The notes below the pieces were generated by a model that saw only the letters and a program-made list of their open reading frames with translations, had not been told where the DNA came from and did no database searches. A DNA stretch of 64,000 nucleotides from JAAYAE01 sp963678395 (GTDB lineage Bacteria; Bacillota; Negativicutes; Acidaminococcales; Acidaminococcaceae). Both the position numbers and the translations under genes were made by a program. This document shows, piece after piece, positions 36,461-44,541 of the stretch. Numbering within the stretch: position 1 is the first letter of the stretch; each line of letters starts with the position of its first letter. The stretch covers positions 1,674,001 to 1,738,000 of the forward strand of contig OY782827.1 of the NCBI GenBank assembly GCA_963678395.1. The letters are read 5' to 3'.

Positions 36461-36618
36461 CCTTTTTTATTCTCCTTAGCTAAGAACGCCAAAGCTAATG
36501 CTCCTCCACCAATTATGTCTTTGATCTCGACTTCGTTGTTTACTTGCAGAGTTGTTATTTCTATTATTTTTAAATACTCTGCTGTAATATTTTCTCTATA
36601 TTTTTTTATACTTTTCAC
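36457..36618 (-). CDS. Small protein of 53 residues, unknown
   Basis: GTG 36618 has GGAGG eight bases upstream; an in-frame ATG at 36633 overlaps that site. The product is KSIKKYRENITAEYLKII, EITTLQVNNEVEIKDIIGG, then GALALAFLAKENKKG. An amphipathic N-terminal half and a Gly-Ala-Leu-rich short hydrophobic stretch are seen. It overlaps the first codons of the PHP remnant and lies directly downstream of no obvious promoter. I do not recognise a family. Confidence 0.5.
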   Translation of the reverse strand: MKSIKKYRENITAEYLKIIEITTLQVNNEVEIKDIIGGGALALAFLAKENKKG

Positions 36619-36657
36619 TGTATTTGCCTCCATTTTCTTATTTCTTTAATATTCGAC

Positions 36658-36711
36658 AATAAAGCAAAAAATACCTTCTACCTAATGGTGGAAGGTATTT
36701 TTTGCTTTATT
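36658..36711 (-). terminator. Terminator of the dap operon
   Basis: A 21-bp arm (AATAAAGCAAAAAATACCTTC) pairs with its full complement across a 12-base loop. It begins at the dapA stop; A/T-rich stem bases give the U tract on minus. Likely bidirectional. Confidence 0.9.
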
Positions 36712-37603
36712 ACATTAGGCCGCTATCCTTCAAGGCTTCTTTTAATTTTGCATGTTCATCCGCTGTTAAAGAACACATCGGTAATCTAAAAGGGCCGGCA
36801 TCAAAGGGGGTAAGCATAGTAACGGCTTCTTTAATAGGCATAGGATTACTTACAATAAACATAGCTCTTGCTTGTGGTAACATTTTAGCATTAAGTTCAG
36901 CAGCTTCTTTAACGTTACCGGCTTCATAGGCCAGCATAATATCTTGCAACAACTTGCCCCCAACATTACTAAGTACACTAATTAGTCCTGTAGCCCCTAC
37001 AGACATAAAGGGAAGTATCAAAAGATCATCGCCACTATAAATAGTAAAGTCTCTCGGTAAAATACGATATAGTTCGGCTACTTGAGAAACATTGCCTCCA
37101 GCTTCTTTAATCGCCACGATATTTTTACATTCTTTGACTAATCTAGCCATGGTATCCGGCAAAATATTGCTTCCTGTTCTTCCCGGAACATTATAAACTA
37201 TAACCGGTAAATTAGTAGAGTCGGCAATAGCTTTAAAATGCTGATAAAAACCATTTTGCGTAGGTTTATTATAATACGGGCCTACAACCAAGACTCCATC
37301 AGCACCAACCTCTTCAGCCATTTTTGTAGTCTTAATTGTTGCTGCCGTGTCATTGCAACCAGTTCCCACAACAACAGGAGCTTTTCCTCCCACACTGCTT
37401 ATAATAGTAGTAAACAGTTCTTTTTTTTCATCTATAGACATAGTAGGCGCCTCGCCTGTAGTTCCAGCAACAACTAATCCATCCGAACCATTAGACAAAA
37501 GCCACTGAGCAAAATCGGCGGCTCCAGTATAATTTACACTGCCATCAGCGTTAAATGGGGTAATCATAGCAGTTAATAATCTGCCAAAATATGGGCTTTG
37601 CAT
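36710..37603 (-). CDS. dapA: 4-hydroxy-tetrahydrodipicolinate synthase
   Basis: 297 residues. Condenses pyruvate with aspartate semialdehyde. LLTAMITPFNADGSVN, VVAGTTGEAPTMS, VGPYYNKPTQNGFYQHF, VYNVPGRTGSN and the Schiff-base Lys in VAIKEAGGN are all present. ATG 37603 has GGAG upstream; the longer frame to 37678 overlaps lysC. Intact, last gene of the lysine operon. Confidence 0.96.
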   Translation of the reverse strand: MQSPYFGRLLTAMITPFNADGSVNYTGAADFAQWLLSNGSDGLVVAGTTGEAPTMSIDEKKELFTTIISSVGGKAPVVVGTGCNDTAATIKTTKMAEEVGADGVLVVGPYYNKPTQNGFYQHFKAIADSTNLPVIVYNVPGRTGSNILPDTMARLVKECKNIVAIKEAGGNVSQVAELYRILPRDFTIYSGDDLLILPFMSVGATGLISVLSNVGGKLLQDIMLAYEAGNVKEAAELNAKMLPQARAMFIVSNPMPIKEAVTMLTPFDAGPFRLPMCSLTADEHAKLKEALKDSGLM

Positions 37604-37619
37604 TTTTATCGCACTCCTT

Positions 37620-38837
37620 TTAAAGTTTAAACGCAGCGTGCAATGCTTGTACTGCGTCAATAACATATTTATCATCAATTATCGCAGATATCGTTGTATC
37701 TGAGTCAACTGTTTGCAAAATTGCTATATTTTTTTTAGCCAAGGCAGATACAAATGTTGCCATTACCCCAGTCACACCACGCATTCCAGCTCCTACAACG
37801 GAAACTTTGCCACAGTGATCAGTAAGTTCATATTCATACGCAAATCTTTGCAAAATATTTTCCGCATTTTTTTTATCTGGAGTATAAACAGCAAACATAC
37901 TCAATTCTGGTTGTAAATTCAAGCAACCTACGCTAACGCCACCAACTGCTAACTCGTCAAACAGCTGTTGACCACTAGTTAAATCAGTATCGTCCAATTT
38001 AACGCGAAATTGAACTAGGTCTGTCAAGTAAGTAACCCCACTGGCTATACGTTCATTAATCTCAATTTCGCCACAAATCTTTGAACAACAATTTGCACCT
38101 ATTAAAGTACCACAAGCATCGGAAAAAGTTGACTTAACAACCAAAGGGATATTTTTTTGCATAGCAATTTCTACAGCCCGTGGATGGATAACTTTCGCTC
38201 CTTGATGAGCCATTTGGCAAATTTCACCATAAGAAATTTCTTGCAAGATATTAGCCTCTTTAACAATACGAGGATCAGCTGTCATAATGCCTTCTACATC
38301 GGTATAAATTTCTACGAGTTCTGCATTTAAGGCAACACCCAAAACTGCTGCGGAAGTATCGCTGCCTCCACGGCCTAAGGTAGTAAAATCACCGTTTTGT
38401 TCAGTAATACCTTGAAAACCACAAACAACAGGGACAGCTCCTGCTAACAAAAGATTCATTATTTCGCAGGTGTCAATATTTTTAATTTTAGCTGAACCAA
38501 ATTTTGCATCAGTAACAATTCCTGCCTGTCCACCTGTTAGAGCCAAAGCATTAATTCCGGCTGCTTGCAAGGTAGCGGCAACTACAGCTGCCGAAATAAG
38601 TTCACCGCAACACATCATGACATCCATCTCGCGACTATTTACTGTAGCATTGGAGGCTCTCAAAACATTAATTAAAGTATCAGTGGCATAAGGGTCGCCT
38701 TTTCTTCCCATAGCAGATACTACTAGCACAGGTGAATAACCTTTTTTTTGTGCTTCTTTTACTTTATTTGTGACAGCATTTCGCGCTTCAACTGTCGCTA
38801 CAGAAGTTCCACCGAATTTTTGCACTATTATATTCAT
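37620..38837 (-). CDS. lysC: Aspartate kinase
   Basis: 405 residues, monofunctional class. Kinase signature VQKFGGTSVATVEA at the N-terminus, GGQAGIVTD, GRGGSDTSAAVLG, EIYTDVEGIMTADPR; two ACT domains from about 265 with KVSVVGAGMRGVTGVMATF and the final SAIIDDKYV. Lysine feedback through the ACT domains is expected from the family. Shares the operon with asd upstream and dapA downstream. Intact. Confidence 0.96.
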   Translation of the reverse strand: MNIIVQKFGGTSVATVEARNAVTNKVKEAQKKGYSPVLVVSAMGRKGDPYATDTLINVLRASNATVNSREMDVMMCCGELISAAVVAATLQAAGINALALTGGQAGIVTDAKFGSAKIKNIDTCEIMNLLLAGAVPVVCGFQGITEQNGDFTTLGRGGSDTSAAVLGVALNAELVEIYTDVEGIMTADPRIVKEANILQEISYGEICQMAHQGAKVIHPRAVEIAMQKNIPLVVKSTFSDACGTLIGANCCSKICGEIEINERIASGVTYLTDLVQFRVKLDDTDLTSGQQLFDELAVGGVSVGCLNLQPELSMFAVYTPDKKNAENILQRFAYEYELTDHCGKVSVVGAGMRGVTGVMATFVSALAKKNIAILQTVDSDTTISAIIDDKYVIDAVQALHAAFKL

Positions 38838-38849
38838 CTTTTATCCACC

Positions 38850-39881
38850 TTATAGCCAACCATTTTTAATCATGGTTTCAGCAATTTGTAATGTATTAAG
38901 AGCGGCACCCTTGCGAATTTGATCACCAACACACCATAAATTATAACTCTTAGGTGCCGATTCATCCTTGCGTAAACGACCTACATAGACATCATTTTTA
39001 TCGGAGGTATATAAGGGCATTGGATAAATCTGTTGGCTTGGAACATCTTGCACCGTTACACCTGGAAAGGCATTTAAAGCCTCTGTAATTAAGCCCAAAT
39101 CCAATTCATCTTCTAATTCAATATTGACCGATTCACTATGACTGCGATATACAGGAACCCTAACAGTAGTCGCAGTAATTCGCATATCCTCATCAGCAAA
39201 AATTTTCTTTGTTTCGTTAACCATTTTCATTTCTTCTTTGGTATAACGATTGTCTAAAAAAACATCAATTTGAGGAATTACGTTCAAAGCTAAGGGATAA
39301 TGTTTTGGCTGCCCGGAACTTGGAAAAATATTTGCTTGCATTTCTTTCCCTGCAGCAACTGACTTAATCTGCTCCGTAAGTTCATCAAGACCATCTTTTC
39401 CTGCTCCGGAGGCAGCTTGATAAGTGGATACAACTACTCTCTTTATTTTCGACAAGTCGTAAATGGGCTTTAAAGCCATAACCATAATAATAGTAGAACA
39501 ATTAGGATTAGCAATAATGCCTTTGTGTTGTAAAATTGCCTCAGGATTAACTTCCGGCACTACTAAAGGTACCTCTGGATCCATGCGAAAAGTACTGGAA
39601 TTATCAATAACTACCGCTCCTGCCTTTACAGCAATAGTAGCAAATTCTTTACTAATTGAACCGCCGGCAAAAAGAGCTATATCAATGCCGCTAAAAGAGT
39701 CTTTTGTTGCTTCTTGCACCGTGTACATTTTCCCTTTTACTTCATATTGTTTACCAACACTCTTTACAGAAGCTAAAAGTCTTAATTCATCAAAAGGAAA
39801 GTCTCTCTCGTTTAAAAGTTTTATAAATTCTTGTCCCACGGCCCCAGTTGCACCTAATATAGCCAAATTATACCTTTTCAT
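38850..39881 (-). CDS. asd: Aspartate-semialdehyde dehydrogenase
   Basis: 343 residues. NADP-binding LAILGATGAVGQEFIKLL, IDIALFAGGSISKEFA, catalytic Cys in IIANPNCSTIIMVMAL near residue 132, QAASGAGKDGLDEL, and the active His in VRVPVYRSHSES. Makes the shared precursor for lysine, threonine and methionine. Intact; 23 bases after dapB. Confidence 0.96.
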   Translation of the reverse strand: MKRYNLAILGATGAVGQEFIKLLNERDFPFDELRLLASVKSVGKQYEVKGKMYTVQEATKDSFSGIDIALFAGGSISKEFATIAVKAGAVVIDNSSTFRMDPEVPLVVPEVNPEAILQHKGIIANPNCSTIIMVMALKPIYDLSKIKRVVVSTYQAASGAGKDGLDELTEQIKSVAAGKEMQANIFPSSGQPKHYPLALNVIPQIDVFLDNRYTKEEMKMVNETKKIFADEDMRITATTVRVPVYRSHSESVNIELEDELDLGLITEALNAFPGVTVQDVPSQQIYPMPLYTSDKNDVYVGRLRKDESAPKSYNLWCVGDQIRKGAALNTLQIAETMIKNGWL

Positions 39882-39904
39882 AGTAGTCGCCTCCTAAAGT
39901 AATT

Positions 39905-40675
39905 TTATAGTAATTTATCTAAACCATACACCAGCCCTATTTTAGATATCATAGCACGACACCCCAACATTACACCAGGCATATAGCACTCACGATTAAT
40001 AGAATCGTTACGGATTTTCAATGTTTCACCTGCACTGCCAAAAATTATCTCTTGCGAAGCAACAAATCCAGGTAACCTTACACTATGAATATGCATTCCT
40101 TCATAATTATGCCCCCTGGCCCCGGCCAATTTTTCAACTTCCTCCGGATGCCCTTGAGCAACATAACCGCCACGAGCTTCTGCCAATTTTTGTGCAGTCA
40201 AGACTGCTGTTCCTGATGGTGCGTCTAGTTTTTTATCATGATGCATTTCAATAATTTCAACTTGTGGGAAATACTTAGCCACTTCACAAGCTATTTTCAT
40301 CATCAAAATAGCTCCCATAGCAAAATTAGGGGCAACCAAAATTCCTACTTTGTTATTCTTGGCCAAATCATCAAGTTCTTTTAAATTTTCCGTGGTAAAA
40401 CCAGTAGTACCAACCACTGCATGAACGCCATTACTTAAAATTATTTTCAAATTATTCATTACCACATCAGGTCTAGTAAAATCTACTACAACCTGGGGTT
40501 TATATTTATCTAAAGCATTTTGGAGATCCTCTTCCACTAAATGGCCTTCTACCATTTTTCCTGCTCCGTGGATATCAACACAACCAACCAAATTCATGTC
40601 TTTTTCATGTAAAACTGTGCGCACAACCTCGCTACCCATTCTGCCCAAAGCACCATTTACTAATACGTTTATCAT
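39905..40675 (-). CDS. dapB: 4-hydroxy-tetrahydrodipicolinate reductase
   Basis: 256 residues. VNGALGRMGSEVV nucleotide-binding start, VVDFTRPDVV, VGTTGFT, VAPNFAMGAILMMK and the substrate loop EMHHDKKLDAPSGTA (His-His and Lys catalytic residues). First gene of the operon behind the L-box riboswitch. Intact. Confidence 0.96.
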   Translation of the reverse strand: MINVLVNGALGRMGSEVVRTVLHEKDMNLVGCVDIHGAGKMVEGHLVEEDLQNALDKYKPQVVVDFTRPDVVMNNLKIILSNGVHAVVGTTGFTTENLKELDDLAKNNKVGILVAPNFAMGAILMMKIACEVAKYFPQVEIIEMHHDKKLDAPSGTAVLTAQKLAEARGGYVAQGHPEEVEKLAGARGHNYEGMHIHSVRLPGFVASQEIIFGSAGETLKIRNDSINRECYMPGVMLGCRAMISKIGLVYGLDKLL

Positions 40676-40690
40676 TTAGAACACCCTTTC

Positions 40691-40736
40691 TAAAAAAAAA
40701 TACAAGCCTATGAGCGCTCTCATTGGCTTGTATTTT
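40691..40736 (-). terminator. Riboswitch-controlled terminator before dapB
   Basis: AAAATACAAGCC..ATGAG pairs with CTCAT.GGCTTGTATTTT (loop CGCT); on minus it continues as a run of U. Only 16 bases before dapB, so it is the expression platform of the lysine riboswitch. Confidence 0.92.
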
Positions 40737-40761
40737 ATCTACCAACGCTGGCAAATAAATA

Positions 40762-40935
40762 AAAACTCGCTGAGATAGCACTCCGCCAAATAATTGACGA
40801 CAGTCCGCTAACTATTCGTTAGCGACCCAGCTCAGCAATATGGCTATTACTAAACTTCGGCGGTAACCCTTTCCTTCGTATCATCGAAACCACTCTCAAC
40901 GAAGTACTCATGCTTTCCGCTCCTCTATCATCTAT
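40762..40935 (-). promoter_or_regulatory. Lysine (L-box) riboswitch
   Basis: On the minus strand the conserved L-box blocks occur in order: GAUAGAGGAGCG at the 5' side, AUGAGUA, GGGUUACCGCCGAAG, UUGCUGAGCUGGGUCG, GGACUGUCGUC and the closing GGCGGAGUGCUAUCUC. The 5' and 3' blocks pair as stem P1. With lysine bound, the terminator at 40691 should form and shut off dapB-asd-lysC-dapA. Confidence 0.93.
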
Positions 40936-40946
40936 ATATTGCATTA

Positions 40947-40975
40947 AGTATAAACATATAATTACAGTTTGTCAA
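40947..40975 (-). promoter_or_regulatory. Promoter of the dap operon
   Basis: Minus-strand -35 TTGACA (40970-40975), 17-bp spacer, -10 TATACT (40947-40952), placed just before the L-box. Confidence 0.85.
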
Positions 40976-41029
40976 TATTTTTTGGCACATTGTAAACTAA
41001 TTTTTGTACGTTAAATATAAGCAATTTAC

Positions 41030-41057
41030 TTGACAGATTCTGTTATTACGTTATAAT
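41030..41057 (+). promoter_or_regulatory. Promoter of mnmA
   Basis: Plus-strand TTGACA (41030-41035), 16-bp spacer, TATAAT (41052-41057). The leader to the GGGAGG ribosome site is A/T-rich and contains a TAATA-n7-TATTA repeat near 41069-41085 of unknown meaning. Confidence 0.82.
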
Positions 41058-41135
41058 CATATTAATCTAATAGGAATAGTATTATTAATATTTTAGCTAA
41101 ACAATACAATTTATAATATTGGGAGGAAAAATAAC

Positions 41136-42203
41136 ATGAATAAAAAAGCTATAATTGCCATGAGTGGAGGTGTTGATAGTTCTGTAGCGGCTTTACTTAT
41201 GCAAGAAAAAAAATATGAAATTATAGGTACAACATTGAAACTATATGATAATAAGGACCTTGGACTTAGCAAGGGTCATACCTGTTGTTCTTTGTCTGAT
41301 GTAGAAGATGCTAGATTAGCAGCCTATAAACTTGGTATCCCCTATTATGTATTTAATTTTGTTGAAAAATTTCACGAAAACGTAATCGACCGTTTTGTTA
41401 AAAGTTATTGCACTGGTAGTACTCCCAACCCTTGTCTTTACTGCAATCGGTATATTAAATTTACAGCCTTACTGCAAAGAGCTAAAAAAATAGGTTTTGA
41501 CTATGTTGTAACAGGACATTATGCCCGCATAGAAAATGCTGGCTCAAGATATTTGCTGAAAAAGGGTTTGGACACTACTAAAGATCAAAGCTATGTTCTC
41601 TACAATTTAACGCAACAACAGCTAGCACATACGCTCTTTCCTCTAGGCGAACTGCTAAAATCACAAGTAAGAGAAATTGCTGCAGAATATGGTTTTGCTA
41701 ATGCACAAAAACATGATAGTCAAGATATCTGCTTTGTACCTAGTGGTAATTATGCTGAATTTATAAAAAGATATACCGGTCAAAACTTCCCACCGGGCGC
41801 TTTTATTGATAAAAAAGGGGATATTATTGGTACTCATAAAGGCATTATCAACTATACTATAGGACAACGTAAAAAATTGGGTTTGTCCTCTCCTACCCCC
41901 TGTTATGTTTGCCAAAAGAACCCAGTTAACAATACTATTACAGTAGGTGATGCTCAAGCTCTATTAACAAATACTTTAGTCGCACATGACTTAAATATAA
42001 TAGCAGTACCAAAACTTGATAGACCTCTAAGGCTTAAAGCCAAAATTCGTTATCACCAAGTAGAACAATGGGCTACTGTAGAACAAACAGAAGAAGACAC
42101 ACTGCACCTTATTTTTGATAACCCGCAGCGTGCCATTACTCCAGGCCAAGCTGTTGTACTTTATGATGATGACATTGTGCTTGGCGGAGGCATAATCGCC
42201 TAA
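41136..42203 (+). CDS. mnmA: tRNA-specific 2-thiouridylase
   Basis: 355 residues. Adds sulfur to U34 of Lys, Glu and Gln tRNAs, taking it from an IscS relay. PP-loop AMSGGVDSSVAALLM near residue 9, catalytic Cys in NPCLYCNRYIKF near 100, VTGHYARI, second Cys in SQDICFVPSG near 200, and the C-terminal barrel (GQRKKLGLSSPTP, FDNPQRAITPGQAVVLY). Single-gene unit with its own promoter and terminator. Intact. Confidence 0.95.
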   Translation: MNKKAIIAMSGGVDSSVAALLMQEKKYEIIGTTLKLYDNKDLGLSKGHTCCSLSDVEDARLAAYKLGIPYYVFNFVEKFHENVIDRFVKSYCTGSTPNPCLYCNRYIKFTALLQRAKKIGFDYVVTGHYARIENAGSRYLLKKGLDTTKDQSYVLYNLTQQQLAHTLFPLGELLKSQVREIAAEYGFANAQKHDSQDICFVPSGNYAEFIKRYTGQNFPPGAFIDKKGDIIGTHKGIINYTIGQRKKLGLSSPTPCYVCQKNPVNNTITVGDAQALLTNTLVAHDLNIIAVPKLDRPLRLKAKIRYHQVEQWATVEQTEEDTLHLIFDNPQRAITPGQAVVLYDDDIVLGGGIIA

Positions 42204-42208
42204 AAAAA

Positions 42209-42238
42209 CAGCTATCCTTAAAAAGGATAGCTGTTTTG
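42209..42238 (+). terminator. Terminator of mnmA (bidirectional)
   Basis: ACAGCTATCCTT/AAGGATAGCTGT with a 3-base loop, flanked by A on the left and TTTT on the right. It also ends the dut transcript from the other side. Confidence 0.9.
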
Positions 42239-42241
42239 CTG

Positions 42242-42691
42242 TTATTTTGTACTACCAAAGCCTCCACTACGAGTAGCTTTTGTATCTGAACTATCATCAT
42301 CAACGGTCAAATACTTATAAAAAATACCCTGAGCAATACGTTCGCCTTTTTCAAGCAGTAAAGGACCCTCGCCACGATTAAGCAGCGGTAGCATAATATG
42401 TCCTTCATTGTCAGCGTTATTATAATAATCTGAATCAATAATACCTTCATTATTAACTAAACAAACCTCTTTTTTTATCGCAATACTAGAACGAATATGT
42501 ATGCCAAGATATTCATCTTCTTGCATATAGGCCTTAATTCCAGTGGGCACCATTACCAATTTATTGGGTAACAAAATAACTTTCTCCGGTAAACAAAGAT
42601 CATAACCGGCGGAAGCTTTTGTTTTGCGCTCTGGCATAGGAAAATCCACCTTACTATATTTATTGATTTTTTCGAATCCGCGTATTTTCAT
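42242..42691 (-). CDS. dut: Deoxyuridine triphosphatase
   Basis: 149 residues. Removes dUTP and supplies dUMP. The five dUTPase motifs are visible: AGYDLCLPE, IHIRSSIAIKK, the GIIDSDYYNNADNEGHI uridine pocket, GERIAQGIFYK and the C-terminal RSGGFGSTK P-loop-like arm. ATG 42691 has GGAGG six bases upstream; 14 extra upstream codons are rejected. Intact. Confidence 0.92.
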   Translation of the reverse strand: MKIRGFEKINKYSKVDFPMPERKTKASAGYDLCLPEKVILLPNKLVMVPTGIKAYMQEDEYLGIHIRSSIAIKKEVCLVNNEGIIDSDYYNNADNEGHIMLPLLNRGEGPLLLEKGERIAQGIFYKYLTVDDDSSDTKATRSGGFGSTK

Positions 42692-42742
42692 AACATACCT
42701 CCAAAATATATTGTGGACTATAGTAAATCTCATTGTTTTTAC

Positions 42743-43471
42743 TTAGCTTGCTTTTACACTAAGCCATTGTTTTTTTTGTTCACCTTTAGGGTAAAGATGG
42801 GCATCAAACCACATAGTGAAAAATCTATGTGCTGAACCTAGCGTATAACCATCTTGATAATGGTCAGTAGTATCGTATGGGTCTGCGAAAATTAATACAT
42901 CATTTTCTGTGTTGCTAGTACCCATAGTATCATAACCAATAATAACGCGCCAATGTCCCCCCCATTCCACATTTTCGACCAGTATAGGCATATTAGCGTG
43001 TAAATGCTCTAAGACAAACTTGCGAAAAGCAAGCGGATTGTCGGGGGTCGCGTTTGCATAACAACTTTCCACCGTCCATTTGTTATTTTTAAAATACTTA
43101 ATCATATTTTTAGTTCCGGTACCACCCATCCTACTAGTGCTCATATATTGCCCTAGTTCTTCTTCTGTGACAGTAAAAGAAGGTGATAAGTACTTTATGA
43201 CCATCAAAGCAGCTGATGGTCCACAACTAAAAGGTGTCTTTTGTTGCAGTGTTTTGAAATTAGACAATATAGTTAAATTATTGCTAGATTTCATGTTATA
43301 GAAGTCATGCCGAGGATAATAAGTAGAATTGGCTACATTATTACTACCTTTATAAGCGGCCGCTCCATAACTTGTCTTGCTTCCGGCAATATTTCCCGAC
43401 GAAGGTAATAGTTTGAAAATACCAAAACAAATAACAAATAACAGTATAGTCAATGCTATGATTTTTTTCAT
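42743..43471 (-). CDS. Exported C39-like cysteine peptidase
   Basis: 242 residues. N-terminal signal anchor (KKIIALTILLFVICFGIFKL), then a papain-like C39 domain: QQKTPFSCGPSAALMVIKYL with the catalytic Cys near residue 83, GGHWRVIIGYD with His near 171 and IFADPYD with Asp near 194. Such stand-alone domains act in the periplasm or on the surface; no bacteriocin or ABC exporter genes are adjacent, so the substrate is unknown. It lies between dut and the truncated cbiC. Intact. Confidence 0.8.
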   Translation of the reverse strand: MKKIIALTILLFVICFGIFKLLPSSGNIAGSKTSYGAAAYKGSNNVANSTYYPRHDFYNMKSSNNLTILSNFKTLQQKTPFSCGPSAALMVIKYLSPSFTVTEEELGQYMSTSRMGGTGTKNMIKYFKNNKWTVESCYANATPDNPLAFRKFVLEHLHANMPILVENVEWGGHWRVIIGYDTMGTSNTENDVLIFADPYDTTDHYQDGYTLGSAHRFFTMWFDAHLYPKGEQKKQWLSVKAS

Positions 43472-43555
43472 AAGACCTCCTTTACTGCAATGGGGTTATA
43501 TGATTTACCAAATAAGATATTTAGCATCCTCAAAAGTGAGTCTTTTTTATTAAAG

Positions 43556-44008
43556 TCAATCTTTTACTAATTCATCTAAACGTACCAAAGCGGTTGGTGC
43601 ATTTCCGATAGCAATAATAACAGTCCCTTCAATAGTGCAGGCTTTTTCCATGCATGCTGCTGCCCTTGTAGAACCAGCTTTTTTGGCGCGTTCAGCCGCA
43701 TCCTGGTCAGCCATAAAGCATACGGCTTTACCGCCCAACTGAGTTAAACCTTGTTTGTTAATACCAGTACAAGCCATGTTAGTATCAGTGACTATTGTAA
43801 CCCCATTATTAAGAGCAGCCAAACCTTTGGTAACTACGTCATCGGAAAATAATAATGTGCGTACATAATCAAAGTCAGCAGATGTATGTATAACCCTTTT
43901 AATAATAGCCGCCTTATCAGCATCAAGCTTTAATTGTCCTAATTCTTCTGCAATAATCTCCATACTTCTTTTTTCAATATCCATTGGTAATACGTTTTGT
44001 AAGTTCAT
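43556..44008 (-). pseudogene. cbiC: Cobalt-precorrin-8 methylmutase, C-terminus lost
   Basis: 150 residues of the usual 205-210. VLPMDIEKRSMEIIAEEL, IKRVIHTSADFDYVRTLLF (His region), GVTIVTDTNMACTGINK and GNAPTALVRLDELV are CbiC/CobH-typical. The frame stops just after ELVKD, before the conserved GVPVGFV segment that follows in all family members, and nothing resembling it is found in the next 80 bases. A deletion reaching into the region before the C39 gene is likely. Last gene of the cob operon, five bases after cobO. Confidence 0.85.
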
Positions 44009-44013
44009 GTTAT

Positions 44014-44541
44014 CTACCTTTCTATCCCATCTCGTGCCGGGATTCCTCTCTTCAGAGGATATTTTATCATTTTTACTTCTGATACATAATCGGCTAAAGC
44101 AATGAGCTCTGGTTTTGGATTTCTGCCTGAAAGCACAACTTCTAATTCTTGCGGTTTATTTTCTAGAAAATCTACCAGCCTAGAATAGGGAAAAACTCCT
44201 GTATTACAAGCTCCGATAATTTCGTCTAAAATCAATAAATCTATTTTTTCATGCTTTATTTTAGTAATAACTTTGTCAAATAGCTCCTCGTGTTCTAATA
44301 AAACACTTTGTTTTTCCGCCTCAGTCATTTGAAAAGTAAATTTCGTTGTTTCTTTGCCTCTCATTACTTCAATATTATTAAAGAGTTCAAAGCTTTGCAG
44401 CTCACCTGTAATTCTATTTTTAAGAAATTGTACAAATAGCACTTTAAACCCACGTCCGGCAGCACGCACTGAAAGTCCAATACATGCCGTAGTTTTGCCC
44501 TTGCCATCGCCACAATAAATATGTAGCAATCCCATAGTCAT
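44014..44541 (-). CDS. cobO: Corrinoid adenosyltransferase, CobA/CobO type
   Basis: 175 residues. Puts the adenosyl group on cob(I)alamin or precursors. P-loop LLHIYCGDGKGKTTACIG near residue 5, VLFVQFLKNR, LLILDEIIGACNTG (Walker B) and LSGRNPKPELIALADYVSE, then KYPLKRGIPARDGIE. It abuts the end of cobQ. Intact. Confidence 0.94.
   Translation of the reverse strand: MTMGLLHIYCGDGKGKTTACIGLSVRAAGRGFKVLFVQFLKNRITGELQSFELFNNIEVMRGKETTKFTFQMTEAEKQSVLLEHEELFDKVITKIKHEKIDLLILDEIIGACNTGVFPYSRLVDFLENKPQELEVVLSGRNPKPELIALADYVSEVKMIKYPLKRGIPARDGIER

Noticed and set aside
41061..41095. Repeat TAATA-n7-TATTA as an Rrf2/IscR-type operator for mnmA
   Set aside because: The stretch is very A/T-rich, so a five-base repeat is expected by chance; no iscR or iscS nearby.
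43500..43556. CTCA-AAAG-TGAG hairpin followed by T run after cbiC as operon terminator
   Set aside because: Stem of four base pairs is too weak and its T run is on the plus strand, the wrong side for the cob operon.
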